Origin: an uncultured Clostridia bacterium
GTDB taxonomy: Bacteria; Bacillota; Clostridia; Christensenellales; Borkfalkiaceae
Assembly (NCBI GenBank): GCA_947176485.1
Contig: CAMWQS010000074.1
Coordinates: forward strand, 1 to 7,553
Direction: 5' to 3'
Length of the DNA stretch: 7,553 nucleotides
A program made the position numbers and the translations under genes. The notes under the pieces are model-generated. The model did not search any database. It was given only the letters and a program-made list of their open reading frames with translations, and had not been told where the DNA came from. Positions 1 through 5,058 of the stretch are shown here, one piece after another (the stretch's first letter is position 1; each line of letters opens with the position of its first letter).

Positions 1-29
1 CTTGTAGAGTGGGAAAAGGAATAAAATTT

Positions 30-59
30 AAAAAGCGACGCGGCGTATCGCCGCGGCGC
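30..59 (-). terminator. intrinsic terminator of the radical SAM / DUF4130 operon
   Basis: Two 11-base arms (35-45 and 49-59) pair with a single mismatch around a 3-base loop (46-48), giving a very GC-rich hairpin. Read on the minus strand the hairpin is followed by five T (plus-strand A at 30-34) and further AT-rich sequence. It begins 8 bases after the stop codon of the minus-strand gene that ends at 67, so it most likely ends that operon. On the plus strand no good T tract follows. Confidence 0.85.
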
Positions 60-66
60 TGATTTA

Positions 67-792
67 TTAATAGCTTTTTTCAGGAAGGAATTCCCAGTAT
101 CGCACGGGCATATAACCCTTCATTTGCTTTTCGTGCGGGCGTTCCTTTACGTTTACAGACTTATAATACTTTTTCCAAAGCGATTCAAACGCACGTTCGC
201 TTTCGGAAAGGCAGATTTCCGCATCGCCAACGTAGGTCATGAGCCATTCGCTGCCGTTATACAGTCCGGCGATTTTGCGCTTTATATCGTGAATGATAAA
301 CGGCGCCCTGAACCGTGCAGCGAAGTGCGGCATAAGTAAGTCCGTAATATCGTTGTCGGGTGAGTAGGGGGCGTAGAACGTACCGTTTGCCGTTTCCTTA
401 AACCTTAAAAACCCTGTAAACCTATGGGTTTCATAACTAATCTGGTGCAGAATAGTGTCTAAATCGACTACTTCCGGCAAGCTGTAAGCGTTTCTTACGG
501 TTTTTTTTAACTGAAATATTCGCTTTATATAAGCAAAACAGATTTGTTCTTTGTTCGTGTTGAAGCTTCTTAAAGCAGTCAAAATATCGTTTTCGGCGTA
601 TTTATCGTATTTTTTAAGCCCCCGACGCACCCGCTCACACTTTTTTAAGTCGGTTTGCACGTTCACCGTTTCACAGCCCAACGAAAGTTGAAGCTCCTTG
701 TCGGAAGTTATTACGCATTCGCTTTGATTATACGCGTCGAAAACGGCTGTGAAAAAATTTTCGGGCGTGCCGTCGCAAATATAAAAAATCAT
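67..792 (-). CDS. TIGR03915 / DUF4130-family putative DNA metabolism protein, partner of the radical SAM protein
   Basis: This 241-residue protein has the hallmarks of the family that is always paired with TIGR03916 radical SAM proteins. These are the N-terminal FYICDGTPENFFTAVFDAY stretch, the central HRFTGFLRF (about 123-131), PHFAARF (155-161) and IIHD (166-169), and a C-terminal block (about 205-237) containing LWKKYYKSVNVKERPH and MPVRYWEFLPE. The length fits the stand-alone form; in a large share of family members this part is fused to a uracil-DNA glycosylase-like domain (TIGR03914), which is absent here. It has no signal peptide or membrane segment, so it should be cytosolic. Its ATG overlaps the TGA of the upstream radical SAM gene as ATGA (789-792), which implies translational coupling and a 1:1 functional pair. 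Its biochemical activity is not known; a role in DNA repair or modification is inferred from association. Family assignment is confident, function is not. Confidence 0.85.
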   Translation of the reverse strand: MIFYICDGTPENFFTAVFDAYNQSECVITSDKELQLSLGCETVNVQTDLKKCERVRRGLKKYDKYAENDILTALRSFNTNKEQICFAYIKRIFQLKKTVRNAYSLPEVVDLDTILHQISYETHRFTGFLRFKETANGTFYAPYSPDNDITDLLMPHFAARFRAPFIIHDIKRKIAGLYNGSEWLMTYVGDAEICLSESERAFESLWKKYYKSVNVKERPHEKQMKGYMPVRYWEFLPEKSY

Positions 793-2048
793 ACTTCACC
801 GGTAAGCGCGGAGATGGCTACCGACTTTTCCGAAAACATCGAAAGCTGTTCGGTTACCTCGCCGCCGTCAGTCAAAAGCAGACAGCTTTTCACTTGATTT
901 ATATTTTCCACACCGTAAAATTTGCCCTTGCAAGTTATAAAGTGCCTTGCCCGCTTTAACACTACGCGCATCTTTACAAGGTGTTCGAAGTCAAGCTTGC
1001 CGTACTTTCTCGCCTCAATAATTTTATACGCGCTTTTTGCCCCGATACCGGGCACGCGCAAGAGAGTGGCAAGGGGAGCAGAGTTAACTTCCACGGGGAA
1101 AAGGTGCATATTCCGAAGTGCCCAAGCGCATTTTGGGTCGTATTCTTGTGAAAGGTTTTCGCCCTCGTCCACGATTTCGTTTACGTCAAAGCCGTAAAAG
1201 CGGATAAGCCAGTCCGCTTGATAAAGCCTGTGTTCGCGCAAAAGTCCTGCGCCGACGGTGGGAAGAAGATTGCTTTGCACCACTGGGATATAAGAGGAGT
1301 AGTAAACCCGTTTAAGCTCCATATTTCGGTACAGAGCCTCGGTAAGCTTTAAAATTTGCCCGTCGGTTTCGGGTGATGCGCCTATAATCATCTGCGTCGT
1401 TTGTCCCGCGGGGATAACGGCGTCTTTACGCCGTACCTTGTTCACCTTGTCGTAGGTTATTGCGTTTTGCAGGTTTTTCATAGGCAGCAGAAGGCTCTGT
1501 TTCGTCTTTTGCGGCGCAAGCAGTTTAAGCGATTTTTCGCTGGGCAGTTCCACGTTGAAGCTCATTCTGTCCACAAGGCGTGCCGCTTTCATAATAAGCG
1601 AGTCGTCTGCGTGGGGTATGCCCTTTAAATGAATATACCCGTTGAAGCGGTATTCCCGTCTGAGCATTTCAACCGTTTTTATAAGCAGCTCCATAGTTCT
1701 GTCGGGCGTGCCGAAAACGGCGGAGGAGAGGAAAAGCCCCTCGATATAGTTTCTTTGATAAAAGCCGATTACAAGCTCGCAAATCTCCGTAGGGGTGATA
1801 GTTGCGCGCCTTACCTCCGCGCTACGGCGGTTGGGGCAGTATTCGCAGTCGTAAATGCAATCGTTGCTCATTAAAATTTTAAGTAGCGATATACATCTTC
1901 CGTCGGGGGTAAAGGAGTGGCATATCCCACCGACGGAAGCGTTACCAAGCCCGCCGGCACTGTTTACCCGTTTAGAGCCGGAGGACGAACAGGAAACGTC
2001 GTATTTAGCGCTTTCGGTTAAAATTTCAAGTTTTTCTGCGTCTATCAT
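789..2048 (-). CDS. putative DNA modification/repair radical SAM protein (TIGR03916-like)
   Basis: A 419-residue cytosolic protein. Residues 13-25 contain the family's KYDVSCSSSGS-type start. The iron-sulfur motif CxxxCxxC is C64-IYD-C68-EY-C71, which binds the [4Fe-4S] cluster that cleaves S-adenosylmethionine. C43 and C52 lie just before it. The radical SAM barrel runs to about 290. Near the C terminus VPGIGAKSAYKI (332-343) is a helix-hairpin-helix DNA-binding motif followed by a basic helix, so the protein probably acts on DNA. The family occurs with the DUF4130 partner encoded immediately downstream, and both are tied to uracil-DNA glycosylase-like domains in other genomes; the substrate is unknown. 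The ATG at 2048 is the first usable start after an in-frame TAA three codons upstream. Its ribosome binding site is poor (only a GGGT-like stretch), so translation may be weak. All key residues are present. Confidence 0.88.
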   Translation of the reverse strand: MIDAEKLEILTESAKYDVSCSSSGSKRVNSAGGLGNASVGGICHSFTPDGRCISLLKILMSNDCIYDCEYCPNRRSAEVRRATITPTEICELVIGFYQRNYIEGLFLSSAVFGTPDRTMELLIKTVEMLRREYRFNGYIHLKGIPHADDSLIMKAARLVDRMSFNVELPSEKSLKLLAPQKTKQSLLLPMKNLQNAITYDKVNKVRRKDAVIPAGQTTQMIIGASPETDGQILKLTEALYRNMELKRVYYSSYIPVVQSNLLPTVGAGLLREHRLYQADWLIRFYGFDVNEIVDEGENLSQEYDPKCAWALRNMHLFPVEVNSAPLATLLRVPGIGAKSAYKIIEARKYGKLDFEHLVKMRVVLKRARHFITCKGKFYGVENINQVKSCLLLTDGGEVTEQLSMFSEKSVAISALTGEV

Positions 2049-2107
2049 ACCCGTTTACCCACTAAAACACGGTTAGCTTTCTGTAATTTACCCGTTTTTA
2101 CAAAAAG

Positions 2108-2121
2108 CAAACAAATGTTTG
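2108..2121. promoter_or_regulatory. LexA-like palindrome CAAAC-AAAT-GTTTG
   Basis: The arms CAAAC and GTTTG are perfect inverted repeats around a 4-base centre. Against the Bacillus LexA (DinR) consensus CGAACRNRYGTTYC it matches 12 of 14 positions; the differences are A for G at position 2 and G for C at position 14. It covers the predicted transcription start (about 2122) and first bases of the minus-strand radical SAM operon, where a repressor would block initiation. Assignment to LexA is inference; the palindrome itself is seen directly. Confidence 0.5.
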
Positions 2122-2128
2122 TGTAATA

Positions 2129-2157
2129 ATATTATCACCATAAACCGCCCTTGTCAA
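2129..2157 (-). promoter_or_regulatory. sigma-A-type promoter of the radical SAM operon
   Basis: On the minus strand TTGACA (plus 2152-2157) is a perfect -35. A 17-base spacer leads to TAATAT (plus 2129-2134). An alternative GATAAT (plus 2131-2136) has a 15-base spacer. Transcription would start near 2122, leaving a leader of about 75 bases before the ATG at 2048. Confidence 0.65.
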
Positions 2158-2172
2158 CGGTTTTTCCCGAGT

Positions 2173-2201
2173 TTGACTAAAAAATTTTTTTATGATAGAC
2201 T
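2173..2201 (+). promoter_or_regulatory. candidate promoter of the two-component system
   Basis: TTGACT (2173-2178) is followed after 17 bases by TAGACT (2196-2201), a 4/6 match to the -10 consensus. The spacer holds A6T6, a strong bend candidate. The segment is enclosed by the imperfect inverted repeat TTTGACTAA (2172-2180) and TTAGTTAAA (2201-2209), 8 of 9 pairing, which could serve an autoregulatory response regulator. The -35 lies back to back with that of the divergent operon, only 15 bases apart. No better plus-strand promoter was seen before the gene. Confidence 0.4.
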
Positions 2202-2278
2202 TAGTTAAAGACGTAAATTTCACAAACATTTCATTATTGTATTAATTGAATTCTATCTGCGCGGTTTATAAATAGAGT

Positions 2279-2283
2279 GGAGG
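2279..2283 (+). promoter_or_regulatory. ribosome binding site GGAGG that fixes the response regulator start
   Basis: GGAGG lies 8 bases before the ATG at 2292 and 5 bases before the ATG at 2289. An in-frame GTG at 2277 overlaps this site and so is not a plausible start. Confidence 0.75.
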
Positions 2284-2291
2284 TACGGATG

Positions 2292-2954
2292 ATGAAGGTA
2301 CTTATAGTTGACGACGAGGAAATGATAAGGGGCGTTCTTAAAGAGTACGTGGAGTTCGAAGGCGGCGTTGCTTACGAGGCTGCCGACGGTATGCAAGCGG
2401 TTAAGCTTTGCCGTGATAACGACTTCGACATAATTTTGATGGACGTTATGATGCCCCGCCTTGACGGATTTTCCGCCGTTAAAGAGATAAAAAAGATAAA
2501 GAATATCCCCGTAATTATGCTTTCGGCGAGGGGTGAAGAATACGAAAAGCTGTTCGGCTTCGAAATAGGCGTAGACGACTACGTAACGAAACCGTTCTCA
2601 CCCAAAGAGGTTATGGCGCGTATCCACGCCGTATTGAAGCGCGGCACGCAAGAGAATAACAACGACGTGGTAACCTTCGAGGGGCTGACCATCGATATGG
2701 TTGGGCGCAACGTGTTGGTTGACGGTGAAAAGGCAGAGCTTACCCCCAAAGAGTACGAAATTCTTTTCTACTTCGTTAAAAACAAGGGTATTGCCTTGAC
2801 GCGTGAAAAGCTTTTAATGGACGTATGGGGTTTTGATTTTTACGGCGACGACAGAACGGTGGACACGCACATAAAAATGCTACGCTCTAACCTTAAACAA
2901 TACAGAAAATTTATAGTAACTTTGAGGGGCTTGGGATACAAATTTGAAGTCTGA
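2292..2954 (+). CDS. OmpR/PhoB-family response regulator
   Basis: A 220-residue two-domain transcription factor when counted from the ATG at 2292 (the ATG at 2289 adds one residue). The receiver domain (about 1-118) has the acidic pair D7-D8, the phospho-acceptor D51 in ILMDVMMP, the switch S78 in MLSARGEE and K100 in VTKPFSP. The winged-helix DNA-binding domain (about 127-219) carries LTPKEYEIL, LTREKLLMDVWG, RTVDTHIKMLRSNL and the terminal RGLGYKFE, all typical of OmpR regulators. Phosphorylation by the kinase encoded next should trigger dimerisation and promoter binding. The stop overlaps the predicted kinase start by 11 bases, which indicates coupled translation. Its regulon cannot be read from the sequence; divergence from a DNA repair-type operon and placement upstream of feo genes suggest neighbours to test but prove nothing. 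Confidence 0.95.
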   Translation: MKVLIVDDEEMIRGVLKEYVEFEGGVAYEAADGMQAVKLCRDNDFDIILMDVMMPRLDGFSAVKEIKKIKNIPVIMLSARGEEYEKLFGFEIGVDDYVTKPFSPKEVMARIHAVLKRGTQENNNDVVTFEGLTIDMVGRNVLVDGEKAELTPKEYEILFYFVKNKGIALTREKLLMDVWGFDFYGDDRTVDTHIKMLRSNLKQYRKFIVTLRGLGYKFEV

Positions 2955-4374
2955 AAAAGTCAATAGACCGCTTAAACTAAAGAAACCCAAAAGCGTAAAC
3001 CGCACGATGATAGCTTATTTCTGCGTGCTGGCTTTTCTTATGGTTTTTTTGGTTGAGCTCGGCTTTTTCATACTCGTTTCCGAAACGCTTGAAAACCAAG
3101 CCCGCGACAAAATATCGCTTATAGGCAGTGAGTTTGAGGCAAATCTTAAAGCCGACGTGGACGAGAAGGCTATTGAAGACAGTATTAACCGCAACCGCAT
3201 AGAAGGTATAAATATCTTTCTTTTCACTGCGGACGGCGAACTTGTTGCTCCAGAGGGCTACGGCGATATTCAAAGCGTTTTAAGCGAGGTGAATTCCCGC
3301 GTAGGCAACGAGGAAGTAGGTTACGGCTTAGTTTACCGTACGGGCGACGCCGTTAACTACGTTTCTAAAATAGAATACGCCGGCAAGCCGCACGTGCTTT
3401 TCGTAACTTATTCGGTTACGATAGTGCGCGATACGGTGTTGAACTTACAGCTTTATCTTTTGATAATAGGCGTAGGCGTATTTGCTGCCGCCGTGCTCGC
3501 GTCATTGGGGTTATCGAAAAAGCTGACTTCAGGTTTGAAAACTATGTCCGATACCGCCGTGCTGCTTGCGGAGGGGAATTACGATATAAAGTTCACAAAC
3601 GCAGACTATAAGGAGATGGCGCAGCTTTCTGACACCTTGAATTACGTTAGGGACGAGGTTAAAAAGAGTGAGGATTTCCAGCACGAAATTCTTGCAAACG
3701 TCACTCACGACTTAAAGACGCCGCTTACAATGATTAAGGCGTACGCATCGATGATTAAAGAAATTTCGGGTGATAACCCAGAAAAACGCGAAAAGCATTT
3801 ACAAGTAATCATTGACGAGGCGGATAGGCTTACGGGACTGGTTAACGACGTTTTAAGCGTTTCCAAATTGCAAGCGAATATGTCGGAGTTGAAATTAAAG
3901 GTTTTCAACCTAACAGAGCTCGTTTACGGCATTATAAACAAATTCGGATACTTGCAAGAGGCGCAAGGGTACAGCTTTATGCTGGATATAGAGCCTAACC
4001 TTTACACCCGCGCCGACGAGGAAAAGATAAGCCAGGTTATTTACAACCTTTTAGGCAACGCCGCAAACTACACGGGTGAGGATAAAACCGTTTATATCAG
4101 CCTTAATTCGAGTATGGACGGCAAGCGGGTGCGCTTTGCGGTTAAAGATACGGGCAAGGGTATTTCCAAAGAGGATTTGCCCGAAATATGGAACAGGTTT
4201 TACCGCGTTAAGGAGAACCATAACCGCCCCGTAAAGGGTACGGGTTTGGGGCTGAACATAGTCAAAGCAATTTTGGAAAGCCACTCTTTCGACTTCGGCG
4301 TTGAAAGTGAGATTGAAAAGGGCTCGCTGTTTTGGGTTGACTTCCCGTGTGTTCCCGCAGAAATTGAAGTATAA
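2944..4374 (+). CDS. HAMP-containing membrane sensor histidine kinase
   Basis: A 476-residue kinase with the standard layout: a basic cytosolic N terminus, TM1 (about 22-45), an extracytoplasmic sensor region of roughly 120 residues (46-165), TM2 (about 166-188), a HAMP linker (189-241), a dimerisation helix with the H box ANVTHDLKTP (H255 is the phosphorylated histidine), then the ATPase domain with N box NLLGNAANYTG (368-378), G1 DTGKGI (402-407), F box FYRVK (419-423) and G2 GTGLGLNIV (432-440). All catalytic elements are intact. The sensor region matches no domain I can name, so the signal is unknown. The start chosen is TTG at 2944, inside the regulator gene, 14 bases after GAGGGG. An in-frame ATG at 3007 would leave TM1 intact but has no ribosome binding site, so the true N terminus may differ by 21 residues. 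A terminator follows directly. Confidence 0.92.
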   Translation: MKSEKVNRPLKLKKPKSVNRTMIAYFCVLAFLMVFLVELGFFILVSETLENQARDKISLIGSEFEANLKADVDEKAIEDSINRNRIEGINIFLFTADGELVAPEGYGDIQSVLSEVNSRVGNEEVGYGLVYRTGDAVNYVSKIEYAGKPHVLFVTYSVTIVRDTVLNLQLYLLIIGVGVFAAAVLASLGLSKKLTSGLKTMSDTAVLLAEGNYDIKFTNADYKEMAQLSDTLNYVRDEVKKSEDFQHEILANVTHDLKTPLTMIKAYASMIKEISGDNPEKREKHLQVIIDEADRLTGLVNDVLSVSKLQANMSELKLKVFNLTELVYGIINKFGYLQEAQGYSFMLDIEPNLYTRADEEKISQVIYNLLGNAANYTGEDKTVYISLNSSMDGKRVRFAVKDTGKGISKEDLPEIWNRFYRVKENHNRPVKGTGLGLNIVKAILESHSFDFGVESEIEKGSLFWVDFPCVPAEIEV

Positions 4375-4382
4375 ATCGATAA

Positions 4383-4419
4383 TTCCCGAAGGTCTAAGTG
4401 CCCTCGGGAAAAATTTTTT
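4383..4419 (+). terminator. intrinsic terminator after the histidine kinase
   Basis: TTCCCGA (4383-4389) pairs with TCGGGAA (4404-4410). One A/C mismatch follows, then GG (4391-4392) pairs with CC (4401-4402) around an 8-base loop. Three A and six T (4414-4419) follow. The hairpin begins 8 bases after the kinase stop codon. It separates the two-component operon from the feo operon. Confidence 0.88.
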
Positions 4420-4429
4420 ACAAAAAAAC

Positions 4430-4449
4430 TAAACTATGGTTATTTTTTG
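4430..4449. repeat. inverted-duplicate regulatory element, copy 1 (contains operator site 1)
   Basis: The reverse complement of this 20-base stretch is identical to 4784-4804 except for one extra A in the second copy. It includes the palindrome-like AACTATGGTT (4432-4441), a 9/10 match to AACCATGGTT, and a flanking T6 tract. It ends at the -35 of the feo promoter (4450), a position where a bound regulator could contact or exclude RNA polymerase. Confidence 0.7.
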
Positions 4450-4478
4450 TTGACATATTAAATATTTAATAATATAAT
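4450..4478 (+). promoter_or_regulatory. consensus promoter of the feo operon
   Basis: A perfect -35 TTGACA (4450-4455), a 17-base spacer and a perfect -10 TATAAT (4473-4478) make this the strongest promoter in the window. Start is expected near 4485, giving a leader of about 50 bases. Sixteen of the 17 spacer bases (4456-4471) form a perfect AT-only palindrome. Such a strong core promoter would normally need repression, in line with the flanking operator-like sites. Confidence 0.9.
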
Positions 4479-4489
4479 GTAAATAGTTG

Positions 4490-4499
4490 AACCACGGTT
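4490..4499. promoter_or_regulatory. operator-like site 2, AACCACGGTT
   Basis: A 9/10 match to the palindrome AACCATGGTT, placed at about +5 to +15 of the predicted feo transcript. Its centre is 58 bases from the centre of site 1, so the two sites bracket the promoter. Binding here should block initiation. The regulator is not identified. Confidence 0.55.
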
Positions 4500-4534
4500 A
4501 AGTTTTAGATGGCTGCGGTTAAAGGAGAAAAGTT

Positions 4535-4747
4535 ATGCCTATTGCAATTGCACCTTCGAATACGGACTTGGTTGTAAGAAAAATCGGTGCGGAAGAAAAG
4601 ACGAGAAAACACCTTCAAGAGCTTGGCATTACGGTTGGCAGTACAATTAAGCTGATATCCTCTACGGGCGGTAACGTAATAGTTATCGTAAAAGAGGGGA
4701 GGCTGTGTTTGGATAGAACGCTTGCCGGCAAGATTCTAGTTGCGTAA
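4535..4747 (+). CDS. feoA: FeoA-family protein, first copy
   Basis: A 70-residue cytosolic SH3-like protein of the FeoA family, thought to assist or regulate FeoB during Fe(II) import. Family features are the KIGAEEKTRKHLQELGITVG segment (the usual helix then L/M-G-(I/V)-x-x-G turn) and the alternating beta strands IKLISST, NVIVIVKEGRLCLD and AGKILVA. AAAGGAG (4521-4527) sits 7 bases before the ATG. It is the first gene of the feo operon, behind a consensus promoter. It is clearly diverged from the second feoA 80 bases downstream, so the two are paralogues with likely different jobs rather than a recent duplication. A hairpin and an operator-like site lie between them, so the copies may be expressed at different levels. 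Family call is firm; the division of labour is unknown. Confidence 0.93.
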   Translation: MPIAIAPSNTDLVVRKIGAEEKTRKHLQELGITVGSTIKLISSTGGNVIVIVKEGRLCLDRTLAGKILVA

Positions 4748-4754
4748 ATTTAGC

Positions 4755-4774
4755 TTGACCCGTTCGCGGGTCAA
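4755..4774 (+). other. perfect UUCG-loop hairpin between the two feoA genes
   Basis: TTGACCCG (4755-4762) and CGGGTCAA (4767-4774) pair over 8 bases around a TTCG tetraloop. It starts 7 bases after the first feoA stop. The plus strand continues with A-rich sequence rather than a T run, so it is a poor intrinsic terminator in this direction. A partial terminator, an RNase-processing or an mRNA 3'-end stabilising role is more likely and would separate feoA1 levels from feoA2-feoB. Confidence 0.7.
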
Positions 4775-4783
4775 AAAATTAAT

Positions 4784-4804
4784 CAAAAAATAAACCATAG
4801 TTTA
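4784..4804. repeat. inverted-duplicate regulatory element, copy 2 (contains operator site 3)
   Basis: This copy is the reverse complement of 4430-4449 with a single added A: an A6 tract, TAAACC and ATAGTTTA in order. The core AACCATAGTT (4794-4803) matches AACCATGGTT at 9 of 10 positions. It overlaps a possible weak internal promoter (TTAATC 4779-4784, spacer 18, TATAAA 4803-4808) ahead of the second feoA, so it may control feoA2-feoB separately. Confidence 0.65.
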
Positions 4805-4827
4805 TAAATTACAACAAGGAGTTATCA

Positions 4828-5058
4828 ATGAACAAATTACTTAGTGAATTTACCGTTGGTGAAAGCGGTAAAATAATTGCCGTCAACGGCGAGGGGAAAA
4901 TCCGCCGAAGACTGTTTGATATGGGCGTTACTCCCGGTGCAGAGCTTACGATGAAAAAGAAAGCCCCCCTTGGCGACCCCATAGAAATTACTATACGCGG
5001 GTACGAGCTTACTTTGCGTAAGACGGAGGCAGCTTGCGTGGAGGTGGAAGTAAAATGA
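4828..5058 (+). CDS. feoA: FeoA-family protein, second copy
   Basis: A 76-residue FeoA protein of the canonical type: KIIAVNGEGKIRRRLFDMGVTPG (about 15-37) is the family signature of a helix followed by the D/E-MG-(V/I)-xPG turn. Strands ELTMKKKAPLGDPIEITIRGYELTLRKTEA follow, and the protein ends shortly after. It is predicted to be a cytosolic SH3-like partner of FeoB. AAGGAG (4816-4821) lies 6 bases before the ATG. Its TGA overlaps the feoB ATG as ATGA (5055-5058), so the two are translationally coupled, which makes this copy rather than the first the likely direct FeoB partner. An operator-like site and a possible internal promoter lie in its leader. Confidence 0.95.
   Translation: MNKLLSEFTVGESGKIIAVNGEGKIRRRLFDMGVTPGAELTMKKKAPLGDPIEITIRGYELTLRKTEAACVEVEVK

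Noticed and set aside
2065..2074. AAACACGGTT ahead of the radical SAM gene as a further copy of the feo operator motif
   Set aside because: Only 8 of 10 positions match and there is no iron-related gene beside it.
2277..2291. GTG at 2277 as start of the response regulator
   Set aside because: It overlaps the GGAGG ribosome binding site that serves the ATG at 2289/2292, and the extra residues are not part of the receiver fold.
4755..4790. Hairpin after the first feoA as a complete intrinsic terminator
   Set aside because: The downstream plus-strand sequence is A-rich with no T run, so Rho-independent release is unlikely.
5034..5054. TTG at 5034 as start of feoB
   Set aside because: The extra residues MRGGGSK encode the ribosome binding site region; ATG 5055 gives the standard MKTFALAGNPNCGKTT start and the ATGA overlap with feoA.
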